Shown: one piece after another, positions 16,954 through 25,567 of the stretch
How positions within the stretch are numbered: position 1 is the stretch's first letter
Layout: every line of letters starts with the position of its first letter
Source: Hymenobacter sp. DG25A
GTDB lineage: Bacteria > Bacteroidota > Bacteroidia > Cytophagales > Hymenobacteraceae
Reading direction: 5' to 3'
Assembly: GCF_001280305.1 (NCBI RefSeq)
Contig: NZ_CP012623.1
Location: forward strand, 620,001-684,000
Length of the DNA: 64,000 nt
The notes under the pieces: model-generated
The model's input: the letters and a program-made list of their open reading frames with translations, nothing else
The model's database searches: none
What the model was told of the DNA's origin: nothing
Program-made: the position numbers and the translations under genes

Positions 16954-17676
16954 ATGAGTACGATTCACGTGCAAACCGCCCAGAACGTGGCGCTGGAATA
17001 TGAAGTAGCCAGCGTGGGCGACCGGATACTGGCGCAGCTACTGGACTGGCTGGTGCTGCTGTTATTTTCAGTGGTGGTAAACTTTCTGATTGAGAAGGCC
17101 ACCAGCTCTCAGGATGAGCGCCGTATTCTGCTGATGTTGCTGATAGCCCTGCCGTGGCTGCTCTACCAACCCCTCTGCGAGATATTCTTCAACGGGCAAA
17201 GTATAGGCAAGCGCGCCCGCCAGATAAAAGTAACGCGGCGCGACGGGCTGCGCCCTCACCTGGGCGACTACCTGCTGCGCTGGCTGCTGGGCCTGCTTGA
17301 AGTGAGTGCCTCCTTCGGGAGCATTGCCACCGTGGCCGTGCTGCTCAACGGCCACGGCCAGCGCCTGGGTGATATGGCTGCCAATACCATGGTAGTGAGT
17401 CTGCGGCCGGCCCCCGCCACCGGTAGCCTGCCCCTCGCCGACCTCCCGGCCGGCTATATGGTGGTGTTCCCCCAGGTCAGCACCCTCTCTGATCAGGACA
17501 TCAATCTGGTACGCCGGCTGATGCACCAGGCTCTGAAGCGCAATAATTATATGCTGTTGCACGAAGTTGCCAATAAAGTAAAGGCGCTGACCAGCATTCA
17601 GACTGATTTGCAGGATGAGCCTTTTCTGCATACTATCCTCCAGGATCATGCGTATCTGGCCGCCACCTACGGCTAA
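16954..17676 (+). CDS. RDD family membrane protein
   Basis: A 240-residue protein with the RDD domain: an Arg/Asp-containing first membrane segment (DRILAQLLDWLVLLLFSVVVNFLI), a second segment (about 51-68) and a third near 110-135 with NGHGQRLGDMAANT. The cytoplasmic C-terminal tail of about 90 residues is family-typical of RDD proteins linked to SpoIIM/MoxR clusters. The function is unknown; some RDD proteins act in ion exchange. It is divergent from the SpoIIM-like gene and ends at a bidirectional terminator. The ATG at 16954 puts the first conserved residues (HVQTAQNVALEYEVA) at the N-terminus. Confidence 0.9.
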   Translation: MSTIHVQTAQNVALEYEVASVGDRILAQLLDWLVLLLFSVVVNFLIEKATSSQDERRILLMLLIALPWLLYQPLCEIFFNGQSIGKRARQIKVTRRDGLRPHLGDYLLRWLLGLLEVSASFGSIATVAVLLNGHGQRLGDMAANTMVVSLRPAPATGSLPLADLPAGYMVVFPQVSTLSDQDINLVRRLMHQALKRNNYMLLHEVANKVKALTSIQTDLQDEPFLHTILQDHAYLAATYG

Positions 17677-17704
17677 GCCTGCTCATAAAGGCTATTCAAA
17701 ATAG

Positions 17705-17764
17705 AAGTAAAAAAGCGAAGCGGAGACAGGCCACTAGGCTTGCCTCCGCTTCGCTTTTTACTTT
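17705..17764. terminator. Bidirectional terminator (RDD / SDR)
   Basis: A long stem pairs 17705-17725 with 17744-17764 with a near-perfect match around GCGAAGCGGAG, flanked by A and T runs. It lies between two convergent genes. Confidence 0.85.
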
Positions 17765-17789
17765 AAATGATTCCCGTTTTACCGGCCGC

Positions 17790-18512
17790 TTACCACGGCA
17801 CCGGCTCGCCGCGCCAGGTTACGAAGCTGCCGTTTTCCTCCGCGTGCAGCTGCTCGGCCAAGCGAATAATGCCTTTGGCGGAGTCGGAGGGAGGCAGGGC
17901 GGCGCTGGAGCCACCCATATCGGTGCGTACCCAGCCGGGGTCAACCAGGATGCATATCAGGCCCTGGTTGCCAATTTCAGCCGCCAAAGCGCGCATGTAC
18001 ATGTTCAGGGCTGCTTTGCTGGCGCTGTAATGGTAAGGGTCGCCGGAGGCTTTCCACGTGAGGGAGCCCAGGCCCGAGGACAGACTGATGATGCGGCCTT
18101 TCTGACCTGCTTTCAGCAACCCCAGAAACTCCTGCGAAACCAGCAAAGGGCCAATAGCATTGGTTTTCATGACCGACAGGGCATCTTCCACCGTGAGGGC
18201 GCCCAGCCGCTGGGAGGCAGCCTGCCCATCGGCCCCAGCGCCGGGGTAAATACCGGCGTTGTTAATTAAAATTTCCAGGCCATCGGTTACGGCTTCCACA
18301 GCTCTCCGGGCCGCATTAATGGAGGCGGGGTCCGTTACATCAAGGGCAATCAGGGTAAGCCGGTCAGGGTACTGCGCCCGCAGGGCGCGCAGCTCGGTGG
18401 CCGCATCGGGGTTGCGACTGGCGGCAAAAACCTGGTCGCCGCGCTCCAGATATTGGCGGGTTAGCTCGAGGCCCAGGCCCCGGTTGGCACCGGTAATGAA
18501 AATGCGTTTCAT
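17790..18512 (-). CDS. SDR family NAD(P)-dependent oxidoreductase
   Basis: The 240-residue protein is a classical short-chain dehydrogenase: the cofactor motif TGANRGLG at 7-14, NNAG at 84-87, serines at 143-146 and the catalytic YSASK with Tyr162 and Lys166. The C-terminal region WRGEPVPW resembles the CsgA/C-factor-like SDR group (named for the Myxococcus C-signal protein, unrelated to curli CsgA). Substrate unknown. The gene stands alone, with convergent and opposite neighbours. Start ATG at 18512 is family-typical, only six residues before the cofactor motif. Confidence 0.92.
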   Translation of the reverse strand: MKRIFITGANRGLGLELTRQYLERGDQVFAASRNPDAATELRALRAQYPDRLTLIALDVTDPASINAARRAVEAVTDGLEILINNAGIYPGAGADGQAASQRLGALTVEDALSVMKTNAIGPLLVSQEFLGLLKAGQKGRIISLSSGLGSLTWKASGDPYHYSASKAALNMYMRALAAEIGNQGLICILVDPGWVRTDMGGSSAALPPSDSAKGIIRLAEQLHAEENGSFVTWRGEPVPW

Positions 18513-18670
18513 AGGGTGGTGTTTGAATGCGTAGATATGCCGACAACATCGGCCCCGAAGCTTAGTAAATAAAAACTAACCCAGTCCACACATGGTGTAG
18601 TGGAATAGAAAAATCAGTCGTTTGTTTCTATTCTTCCATTAGCTTTATGGAGCAGAGCCCATGGTTAAAA

Positions 18671-19372
18671 TTATTGTTTTGGTAAGGGTAAAGCGCCGCT
18701 TTTGCGTTCAATACCTAAGGCGGTGATGATAACGTGGTCGACAAAGTGCACGTTTTTACCAGCGGTTAATACACTCAATTCCTTATCTGATTCTTTCCTT
18801 CGCTGCTCTGAGGCAACCATACGAAAAGTAACCATAAGGTAGAACCGGGCTGGTACTGGCTTGCCACGATATATGGCCGGAATCCAGTTGTTAAAATTAT
18901 CCCGCAGGGCCTTCCATGCTTCATCGTCGCAGGCGGGCGATACTCCATTTTCAATTAAAAAGTCCTGAGCCTGTCCGGTTGGAGTCACGACATAAGAGAT
19001 TAGAACAGTGCCTTCCGTTCCGGATTTAATGGCGACGGATGGGTATTTAATGCTTTGAGCAATTTGAATTATATCATGTTCCCGGCTACCCAGCAAGCGC
19101 GGTGCTCTCATTGGCCGGACTAACTGCCAGGCAGTATCTACTTTAAGCCAATAGCGGGTGGTATCCGGACGGGAAAAGACAATCTTACTCGAGTCATAGT
19201 CGAACGTAAGATCTGGCTTACCATTTGAATCAAAATACTCCCATAAGCCTACAGGCCGATTGTCAACGAGTTTCCCCTTTTCAAATTTGTTCTTCCCGGG
19301 TTTCATTTTGGGAGGCTGGCCGTACCCCCATAAAGTAGTTAGTAAGCAGAAAGCAAGAAGAAGTAATCTCAT
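18671..19372 (-). CDS. Secreted protein with TonB C-terminal-like domain
   Basis: The start at 19372 (MRLLLLAFCLLTTLWGYGQ) gives a good signal peptide; the open frame runs to 19393. The 233-residue product has an MORN-like stretch early (NKFEKGKLVDNRPVGLWEYFDSNGKPD) and then a TonB C-terminal-type domain with IKYPSVAIKSGTEGTVLISYVV. It lacks the N-terminal membrane anchor plus proline-rich spacer of true TonB, so a secreted or periplasmic variant is more likely than an energy transducer. The gene is visibly poorer in GC than its neighbours, a hint of transfer or relaxed selection. A match to the -7 box lies upstream. Confidence 0.7.
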   Translation of the reverse strand: MRLLLLAFCLLTTLWGYGQPPKMKPGKNKFEKGKLVDNRPVGLWEYFDSNGKPDLTFDYDSSKIVFSRPDTTRYWLKVDTAWQLVRPMRAPRLLGSREHDIIQIAQSIKYPSVAIKSGTEGTVLISYVVTPTGQAQDFLIENGVSPACDDEAWKALRDNFNNWIPAIYRGKPVPARFYLMVTFRMVASEQRRKESDKELSVLTAGKNVHFVDHVIITALGIERKSGALPLPKQ

Positions 19373-19406
19373 GGGTACTAAATAGGATAACATTGTAAAG
19401 ACAAGT

Positions 19407-19414
19407 CAAAAGTA
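19407..19414 (-). promoter_or_regulatory. Candidate -7 promoter box for the TonB-C-domain gene
   Basis: The minus strand reads TACTTTTG, a full match to TAnnTTTG, 35-42 nt before the start at 19372. No clear -33 box was found. Confidence 0.5.
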
Positions 19415-19452
19415 GCCAGGATTTACAACTATTAAGCTTATCTATCACATAG

Positions 19453-19504
19453 ACAAAAGAATCCCCACCCGAAGCCAAATATTTGGCTTCGGGTGGGGAT
19501 TCTT
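19453..19504 (-). terminator. Perfect palindromic terminator of the GNAT-nitrilase gene
   Basis: Positions 19457-19504 are a perfect 48-nt palindrome (24-bp arms, no spacer). On the minus strand it is followed by a T-rich run. It lies 18 nt past the stop of the upstream gene on that strand. Confidence 0.85.
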
Positions 19505-19522
19505 GCTGAGCAGGGCATTGGC

Positions 19523-21214
19523 TTACCCGGCCGCAATGGCCTTTCGCTTGGTTACCCGGGGGTGGCGCTCCTCAGAACCCTGGGACAGCAGCTCCTCGTC
19601 ACGGTCCGACTTTTTCACCGTCCAGCTGAGCGAGTACAGGTCCTTGCGCCGGTCGCGGAGGTTACGCACGGCCCCGCTGGTGTTCAGATCCTTAAGAAGG
19701 TCCAGGTCCAGGTCGGCAATGAGCGTCATCTCCGTGTTGGGCGTGGCTTCGGCCACGATGGCATCGTGGGGGAAGGCAAAGTCAGAGGGGCTGAACACGG
19801 CACTCTGCGAGTACTGAATGTCCATGTTTTCTACGCGTGGCAGGTTGCCTACTGAGCCCGTAATGGCCACGTAGCACTCGTTTTCAATGGCCCGGGCCTG
19901 GGCGCAGATGCGCACGCGCTGGTAGGCGTTCTTGGTATCGGTCCAGAACGGCACGAACAGGATTTTCACGCCCTCGTCGCTCAGCATGCGGGCCAGCTCG
20001 GGGAATTCGATGTCGTAGCACACCAGAATGCCGATTTTGCCAAAGTCCGTATCGAAGCACTTGAGCTTGTCGCCGCCGCGCATACCCCAGTAGCTGGCCT
20101 CGTCGGGCGTCACGTGCAGCTTGTACTGTTCGTCCACTGTGCCATCGCGGCGGCAGAGGTAGGCCACGTTGTGCAGCTTGCCGTCCTCGTACACCGGCAT
20201 CGAGCCGGCCACGATGTTGATGTTGTAGCTCACGGCCAGCTCCATCATTTTGATTTTGATGGGCTCGGTGAAGGCCGCCATGGCCCGGATGGCCACCGCC
20301 GGCGAGTCCTCGTTGGTGAGGGCCATGAGCGGGGCGTTGAAAAACTCGGGAAACATCACGCAGTCCGACTTATAGCCGCTCACCGTGTCCACGAAGAATT
20401 CCATCTGCTGCAGCAAGTCTTCCAGGCTGCGGGTGGCGCGCATTTGCCACTGTACAATGCCAATACGAACGTTGCTCTTCGTGTTACCGATGAGCTTGTC
20501 CACGTCCTCGTCATAATACACGTTAATCCACTCCAGCAGCGTAGCAAAAGCCTTGGACTCGGAATCGTAGGGCAGATAGCCGCGGATGATTTTGCGGACG
20601 TAAAAGTCGTTGGAGAGCTGGAAGGTGAGGATGGGGTCCGTAATTTCCTTGTTGCGCACCATTTCCACGTACTTGGCGGGCGTCATCTCATTAGCGTAGG
20701 CCGCGTAGCCGGGAATACGGCCACCTGCCACCATGGCGCGCAGGTTCAGGTTCTCGCACAGCTCTTTGCGAGCATCGTACAAGCGGCGGCCCAGGCGCAG
20801 ACTGCGGTATTCGGGGTCCACGAACACGTCCACGCCATAGAGCGTGTCGCCATCCGGGTTATGGGTATCAAACTTACCGAGGCCAGTGATTTTGGCGTAG
20901 GTGTGCCGGTCGCCGAAATCAGAGTACTCCACAATAATGGCCAGGGCGGCGGCTACCACTATGCCATTGTCTTCGATGCAGATCTGGCCTTCGGGGAATT
21001 TGCGCAGCAGGTTATTGTATTCATCCTGGGCCCAGGCGCCTTCCATATTGGAATACACCTTGTCCATGATGTCGCGCACGGCTTTGTAGTCGCCGCGGCG
21101 GAGGGTGCGCAGCACCAGTTTGTGAGCTGGTACCGCCGTGGGCGTCAGGCGCTCAACAGCTACGGCTGCCTTTTTAGCGTGGCTACCGCCGGATTTAGAA
21201 CTAGGAGAAGGCAT
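19523..21214 (-). CDS. GNAT acetyltransferase / nitrilase-family hydrolase fusion
   Basis: I start at the ATG at 21214 (MPSPSSKSGGSH), which sits 28 nt after a good -7 box; the frame is open to 21298. The 563-residue product has an N-terminal GNAT domain (about 30-200) and a C-terminal carbon-nitrogen hydrolase domain (about 250-520). The nitrilase catalytic triad is visible: Glu290 (MFPEFF), Lys365 (YKLHV) and Cys399 (ILVCYD). Fusions of this type are known across bacteria; substrates are not established. The gene is monocistronic, with its own promoter and a palindromic terminator. An amidase or N-carbamoyl-type activity coupled to acyl transfer is an inference. Confidence 0.9.
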   Translation of the reverse strand: MPSPSSKSGGSHAKKAAVAVERLTPTAVPAHKLVLRTLRRGDYKAVRDIMDKVYSNMEGAWAQDEYNNLLRKFPEGQICIEDNGIVVAAALAIIVEYSDFGDRHTYAKITGLGKFDTHNPDGDTLYGVDVFVDPEYRSLRLGRRLYDARKELCENLNLRAMVAGGRIPGYAAYANEMTPAKYVEMVRNKEITDPILTFQLSNDFYVRKIIRGYLPYDSESKAFATLLEWINVYYDEDVDKLIGNTKSNVRIGIVQWQMRATRSLEDLLQQMEFFVDTVSGYKSDCVMFPEFFNAPLMALTNEDSPAVAIRAMAAFTEPIKIKMMELAVSYNINIVAGSMPVYEDGKLHNVAYLCRRDGTVDEQYKLHVTPDEASYWGMRGGDKLKCFDTDFGKIGILVCYDIEFPELARMLSDEGVKILFVPFWTDTKNAYQRVRICAQARAIENECYVAITGSVGNLPRVENMDIQYSQSAVFSPSDFAFPHDAIVAEATPNTEMTLIADLDLDLLKDLNTSGAVRNLRDRRKDLYSLSWTVKKSDRDEELLSQGSEERHPRVTKRKAIAAG

Positions 21215-21241
21215 AAGGAAATTTGGAAACGGAGTTTTGCC

Positions 21242-21249
21242 CAAAGGTA
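21242..21249 (-). promoter_or_regulatory. Candidate -7 promoter box for the GNAT-nitrilase gene
   Basis: The minus strand reads TACCTTTG, a full match to TAnnTTTG, about 30 nt before the chosen start at 21214. It supports that start over the longer frame, whose ATG at 21298 lies upstream of the box. Confidence 0.65.
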
Positions 21250-21298
21250 CGGCATGCGCGGGGGTTACGTTGGGCCTGGCAGAAAACGGCAAAAGCAT

Positions 21299-21329
21299 TC
21301 CGCCCGATTCAGCAGCTGAACCGGGCGGA
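21299..21329 (-). terminator. Hairpin downstream of the CoA-transferase genes
   Basis: A stem around TCCGCCCG and CGGGCGGA, with further pairing TTCAG/CTGAA, lies 34-64 nt past the scoB stop. On the minus strand it is followed shortly by TTTTG. Confidence 0.65.
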
Positions 21330-21362
21330 AATACAACAACTATCCAGCAGAAAAAGTCAGCC

Positions 21363-22019
21363 TTAGAGCACCATTTCGGGCACGCCGCCTTCCGGTATCA
21401 CCAGCTTGCCGGCCGTAGCCGCCTGAATCTGCTCTACTGATACGCCCGGAGCCCGTTCGCGCAGCACAAAGCCATCGGGCGTAATATCCAGCACGGCCAG
21501 CTCGGTTACCACTTTCTTTACGCAGTGCAGGCCGGTAATAGGCAGGGTGCAGTTGGGCAGCAGCTTGCTGCTGCCGTCTTTGGCTACGTGCTGCATGGCC
21601 ACGATGATGTTCTTGGCGGAGGCTACCAGATCCATGGCGCCGCCCATGCCTTTTACCATTTTGCCGGGAATCTTCCAGTTGGCAATGTCGCCGCGCTCCG
21701 AGACTTCCATGGCGCCCAGAATGGTCAGGTCCACGTGCTCCCCCCGAATCATCCCGAAGGAATCAGCAGAAGAGAAGAGGCTGGAGCCGGGCAGCGTGGT
21801 AACAGTCTGCTTGCCGGCGTTGATGAGGTCGGGGTCTACTTTGTCGTCCGTCGGAAAGGGGCCCATGCCCAACAGGCCGTTTTCGCTTTGCAGCACCACA
21901 TTAATGCCGGCGGGAATGTAGTTGGCCACCAGCGTAGGAATGCCAATGCCCAGGTTAACGTAGTATCCATCGCGCACTTCCTGCGCAATGCGTTTGGCGA
22001 TGCCGTGTTTATCTAACAT
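21363..22019 (-). CDS. scoB: 3-oxoacid CoA-transferase subunit B
   Basis: The 218-residue protein is the beta subunit of the succinyl-CoA:3-oxoacid or acetoacetate CoA-transferase family. The catalytic Glu is seen at residue 46 in [10 protein letters not shown], the conserved site that forms the CoA thioester. The GGVPEMVL end is typical. It is 12 nt downstream of scoA and forms a heterodimer or heterotetramer with it. The pair activates acetoacetate or similar oxoacids in ketone-body or branched-chain degradation. No ketone-body or leucine degradation gene is adjacent, so the exact substrate is open. Confidence 0.95.
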   Translation of the reverse strand: MLDKHGIAKRIAQEVRDGYYVNLGIGIPTLVANYIPAGINVVLQSENGLLGMGPFPTDDKVDPDLINAGKQTVTTLPGSSLFSSADSFGMIRGEHVDLTILGAMEVSERGDIANWKIPGKMVKGMGGAMDLVASAKNIIVAMQHVAKDGSSKLLPNCTLPITGLHCVKKVVTELAVLDITPDGFVLRERAPGVSVEQIQAATAGKLVIPEGGVPEMVL

Positions 22020-22031
22020 GATGGGTGGGAT

Positions 22032-22730
22032 TTAGCCTTGACGAACCGTGCGCTGCTCAATGCGCTTCTCGTAGTTCTTGCCCTCGAAAATGCGCTGCAC
22101 AAAAATGCCGGGCGTATGAATCTGGTTGGGGTCCAGCTCGCCGGCCGGTACCAGCTCTTCCACTTCCGCCACCGTAATTTTGCCGGCCGTGGCCATCATG
22201 GGGTTGAAGTTGCGGGCCGTGCCTTTATAGATAAGGTTGCCGGCGGTGTCACCCTTCCAGGCTTTCACGAAGGCATAATCTGCTTTCAGCCAAGTTTCCA
22301 TCAGGTACATTTTGCCGTAGAACTCGCGGCTTTCCTTGCCTTCGCCCACCTCCGTGCCGTAGCCGGCCGGGGTAAAGAAAGCCGGGATACCTGCTCCGCC
22401 CGCGCGGATGCGCTCAGCCAGGGTGCCCTGCGGAATCAGCTCTACTTCCAGCTCGCCGGAGAGCAGCTGGCGCTCAAACTCGGCATTCTCGCCTACGTAG
22501 CTGGAAATCATCTTGCGTACCTGCTTGGTTTGCAGCAGCAGGCCAATGCCAAAGTCATCGACGCCGGCATTGTTGCTGATGCAGGTAAGCTCGCGCACGC
22601 CCCGGCGCAGGATTTCCTGAATGGAGTTTTCGGGGATGCCGCACAGGCCAAAGCCGCCGAGCATCAGCGTCATGCCGTCCTCAATGCCCTGCAGGGCCGC
22701 CTGAGCATCGGCTACAACTTTATTAATCAT
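22032..22730 (-). CDS. scoA: 3-oxoacid CoA-transferase subunit A
   Basis: The 232-residue alpha subunit shows the glycine-rich CoA-binding segment [10 protein letters not shown] (about 25-34) and the conserved stretches [11 protein letters not shown] and [23 protein letters not shown]. It is translated just before scoB (12-nt gap) and the two certainly form one enzyme. A near match to the -7 box (TACCTTTC on the minus strand, 22755-22762) lies 25-32 nt before the start. Confidence 0.95.
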   Translation of the reverse strand: MINKVVADAQAALQGIEDGMTLMLGGFGLCGIPENSIQEILRRGVRELTCISNNAGVDDFGIGLLLQTKQVRKMISSYVGENAEFERQLLSGELEVELIPQGTLAERIRAGGAGIPAFFTPAGYGTEVGEGKESREFYGKMYLMETWLKADYAFVKAWKGDTAGNLIYKGTARNFNPMMATAGKITVAEVEELVPAGELDPNQIHTPGIFVQRIFEGKNYEKRIEQRTVRQG

Positions 22731-22819
22731 GGATGGGTGGTAAGGTTGGGAGCGGAAAGGTAATTAGAAGTGGGATATGAGCCAGCAGAAGGAACCCCGG
22801 AGTACTAAAACCAGTCATA

Positions 22820-22935
22820 AAAACACGTGTCATCCTGAGCTTGCGAAGGACCTTATCACCGCAGAACGAACATCGTCACAACGACTCGTTCAAACGGGAG
22901 AAGGTCCTTCGCAAGCTCAGGATGACACGTGTTTT
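22820..22935. repeat. Intergenic palindrome with perfect 35-bp arms
   Basis: Arms 22820-22854 and 22901-22935 are perfect inverted copies around a 46-nt loop. The arms carry GTCATCCTGAGCTTGCGAAG. Related GTCAT..GAGC palindromes occur at 36214-36342, 60295-60436 and 63102-63129. It lies between ribF (minus, ends 22964) and scoA (minus, begins 22730), could act as a terminator for ribF and is probably a member of a dispersed repeat family. Confidence 0.85.
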
Positions 22936-22963
22936 AGGTAGCGTTGTTGGGGTATTAAATCGG

Positions 22964-23917
22964 CTAACCGCCAATCAGATGCTGGCGGGCCGCCTGGGCA
23001 TCCAGGGCTAGCTGCGCTTTCAGCGCTTCCAGACCATCAAACTTCTGCTCATCCCGCAGGCGGGCCACAAACTGCACTGTCAGGGGCTGGTCGTACAGGT
23101 CGCCGTCGAAATCAAGAAGGTGCGCTTCTACGGTCTGGGTTACGTCGCCGCCCACGGTGGGGCGCACGCCGATGTTGAGCATGGCCGGGTGGTGGGTGCC
23201 GGCCGCGGTGGTAGCCAGTACCGCATAAACGCCCCGAGCGGGCACCAGCTTCAGGGGCTCCTGGGTTTGGATGTTGGCTGTTGGCCAGCCAATAGTGCGG
23301 CCCAACTGCTTGCCGCGCACAACAGTGCCCGTTAAAGGATAATAATAGCCCAGGTGCCGGTGGGCGGTTTGCACGTCGCCGGCCTGCAGGGCCTTGCGGA
23401 TGCGGGTGCTGCTCACGCCCACGGCATCCACGTCTTCGCGCGGAATCTCTTCTACTTCCATGCCGTAGCGGTCGGCGTTCTGACTGAGGTACTCAAAGCC
23501 GCCTTCGCGGTTTTTGCCAAAGCGGTGGTCGTAGCCGATGACGAGCTTTTTGGTGCCTACCGTTTTGAGCAGAATCTGCTGGATGTATTCTTCCGAAGTC
23601 AGCTCAGCAAACTCGCGGGTAAAGGGGATGATCAGCAGATAATCAACGCCGTACTCCTGCAGCTTTTCAATGCGCTCCTCCAGTGTGTTCAGCAGGTGCA
23701 GATCCAGGGGCTGGGGGTGAGCGAGGGGCGGGGCCAGCACCAGGCGCGGGTGCGGCCAGTAGGTAATCACCACCGAAGGCCCTCCACTCTGCCGGGCTAC
23801 TTCCAGCAGCCGCTGCAGGATTTTCTGGTGCCCCAGATGCACGCCATCGAACGTACCGCTGGTGACCACGGCCTGGCCAAGAAACGGAAACTGCGCGGGG
23901 TCCCGAACGACGAGCAT
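22964..23917 (-). CDS. ribF: Bifunctional riboflavin kinase / FAD synthetase
   Basis: The start at 23917 (MLVVRDPAQ) lies 4 nt after the truB stop; the frame is open to 24055 but that would overlap truB. The 317-residue enzyme has an N-terminal FAD synthetase domain with the nucleotidyl-transferase motif SGTFDGVHLGHQKIL (about 20-34) and STRIRKAL, then a C-terminal riboflavin kinase domain with GRTIGWPTANIQ. It converts riboflavin to FMN and FAD. It is the last gene of the ftsX-DUF3098-uppP-truB-ribF run. Confidence 0.95.
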   Translation of the reverse strand: MLVVRDPAQFPFLGQAVVTSGTFDGVHLGHQKILQRLLEVARQSGGPSVVITYWPHPRLVLAPPLAHPQPLDLHLLNTLEERIEKLQEYGVDYLLIIPFTREFAELTSEEYIQQILLKTVGTKKLVIGYDHRFGKNREGGFEYLSQNADRYGMEVEEIPREDVDAVGVSSTRIRKALQAGDVQTAHRHLGYYYPLTGTVVRGKQLGRTIGWPTANIQTQEPLKLVPARGVYAVLATTAAGTHHPAMLNIGVRPTVGGDVTQTVEAHLLDFDGDLYDQPLTVQFVARLRDEQKFDGLEALKAQLALDAQAARQHLIGG

Positions 23918-23921
23918 AAGC

Positions 23922-24779
23922 TTAGGAGTTGGAGGCGGATGAATCCTGATCAGGGGCGGTCTGTTCGGCCGCCGCAGCCTGCTGGGCGGCATAGTACTCC
24001 AGCCCGGCCCGGGGCGGGCGGGGGCGGCCGCCCCGCTCAGAGCGCGGACGAGCATTTTCGAGGCCGGCGGGTCGGGGCGGGGCCAGGGCTTGCAGCTGCT
24101 CCATGTTCAGGGCATCTTCCAGCCGGTACTCGCCAATGCGGGTGCGCACTAGTTTGGTGAGGTGGGCGCCACTGCCCAGGGCCGCGCCAAAGTCGCGGGC
24201 CAGGCTGCGGATGTAGGTGCCTTTGGAGCACACTACCCGGAAGTCTACCTCGGGCAGGGCAATGCGCGTCAGCTCAAACGCTTTGATTTCGATTTGCTTG
24301 GACTTGATTTCGGCTTCTTCGCCGCGGCGGGCTACTTCGTAGGCCCGCTCCCCGTTCACCTTCACCGCCGAAAACAACGGTGGGGTTTGCTGAATCAGGC
24401 CCACAAACTGCGCGGTGGCAGCGCGTAGCTCGGCCTCCGTGAGGTGCTCATAGGGCAGCTCCGCATCCACGGGCGTTTCCAGGTCGAAGCTGGGTGTGGT
24501 CTGGCCCAGGCGGAAAGTGCCGGTGTATTCTTTTTCCTGGGCCTGAATCAGGTCAATCTGCTTGGTTTTCTTGCCGGTGCACAGAATCAGCAGGCCGGTA
24601 GCCAGCGGATCCAGGGTGCCGGCATGGCCGATTTTCTTGATGCGCAGCGTGTTCTTCACCTTGCGTACCACGTCAAAAGAGGTCCAGGTAAGCGCCTTGT
24701 CAAACAGGAGCACTTCGCCGGCTTCAAAATCGAAACCAGCAGCGGCCGGAGGAGTGGAATCGGGAAGGTGCGTGCTCAT
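23922..24779 (-). CDS. truB: tRNA pseudouridine-55 synthase
   Basis: The 285-residue protein has the TruB catalytic motif GHAGTLDPLATGLL with Asp57, and further family blocks (AQFVGLIQQTPPLFSAVKVNGERAYEVARRG, KGTYIRSLARDFG). It makes the T-loop pseudouridine in tRNA. The C-terminal tail of about 60 residues is rich in Pro, Arg and Ala, is low in complexity and replaces the PUA domain found in some homologues. It overlaps the uppP stop by four bases (ATGA), so the two are translationally coupled. Confidence 0.95.
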   Translation of the reverse strand: MSTHLPDSTPPAAAGFDFEAGEVLLFDKALTWTSFDVVRKVKNTLRIKKIGHAGTLDPLATGLLILCTGKKTKQIDLIQAQEKEYTGTFRLGQTTPSFDLETPVDAELPYEHLTEAELRAATAQFVGLIQQTPPLFSAVKVNGERAYEVARRGEEAEIKSKQIEIKAFELTRIALPEVDFRVVCSKGTYIRSLARDFGAALGSGAHLTKLVRTRIGEYRLEDALNMEQLQALAPPRPAGLENARPRSERGGRPRPPRAGLEYYAAQQAAAAEQTAPDQDSSASNS

Positions 24780-25567
24780 ATCAGCTTCAGGTTAATGCCC
24801 AGACCCAGCATAATGAGAATGATGGCCCCAACCAGAATACGGTAGAAACCGAAGGCCCGGAAACCATAGCGGGTAAGAAAATTCACGAAAGAGCGCACAG
24901 CCAGCATGGCCACGGCAAAAGCCACGGCATTGCCAAACAGCAACATCTTTAGTTGATCTATGGAAAGCGGGTTCGACTTATAGCCTTTCAGTAGCTGATA
25001 GCCGGTAATGACCACCATGGTGGGCACCGCCAGCAGGAAGGAGAAGTCGGCGGCCGAGCGACGGTCGAAGCCTTGGGCCAGGCCACCCAGGATGGTGGCC
25101 GCGGAGCGCGACACGCCCGGAATCAGGGCAATACACTGGTACAGGCCAATGCGGAAGGCCTGTTTGTACTTGGGCATGGAAACGTAGTGCGGCTTCTTGT
25201 TCTTGAAAATTTGCTCCACGAACAGCAGCACGATGCCGCCCAGCACCAAGGCCCAGGCTACCACCGCCACACTTTTCAGCAGCTGCTCAATTACATCCTT
25301 CAGCAGGAAACCCAAAAAGCCGAACGGTAGAAAAGCCACCGCCAGCTTCATATAGAAACCGGTGCTCTGCAAAAACCGCCGCCAGTACAGCACCACCACC
25401 GAGAGGATGGCGCCCAGCTGAATGCCAGTTATGTAGGTTTCGGTGTAAGGCAATTGGCCAATTCCCAGCAGGTTAGCCACAATAACCATGTGCCCGGTGC
25501 TGGAAACGGGCAAAAATTCCGTGAGCCCCTCTACTATTGCGAGGAGCAACGCGTGCCAATAATTCAT
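24776..25567 (-). CDS. uppP: Undecaprenyl-diphosphate phosphatase
   Basis: The 263-residue polytopic protein (about eight membrane segments) has the two UppP/BacA signature motifs, EGLTEFLPVSSTGHMV near the N-terminus (13-28) and PGVSRSAATILGG (about 149-161). It dephosphorylates undecaprenyl diphosphate in the inner membrane to recycle the lipid carrier for peptidoglycan and O-antigen. It follows the DUF3098 gene with no gap and overlaps truB by four bases. Confidence 0.96.
   Translation of the reverse strand: MNYWHALLLAIVEGLTEFLPVSSTGHMVIVANLLGIGQLPYTETYITGIQLGAILSVVVLYWRRFLQSTGFYMKLAVAFLPFGFLGFLLKDVIEQLLKSVAVVAWALVLGGIVLLFVEQIFKNKKPHYVSMPKYKQAFRIGLYQCIALIPGVSRSAATILGGLAQGFDRRSAADFSFLLAVPTMVVITGYQLLKGYKSNPLSIDQLKMLLFGNAVAFAVAMLAVRSFVNFLTRYGFRAFGFYRILVGAIILIMLGLGINLKLI

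Noticed and set aside
22820..22935. Possible CRISPR-like repeat
   Set aside because: Only one inverted pair with a single spacer; no array of direct repeats and no cas genes are present.
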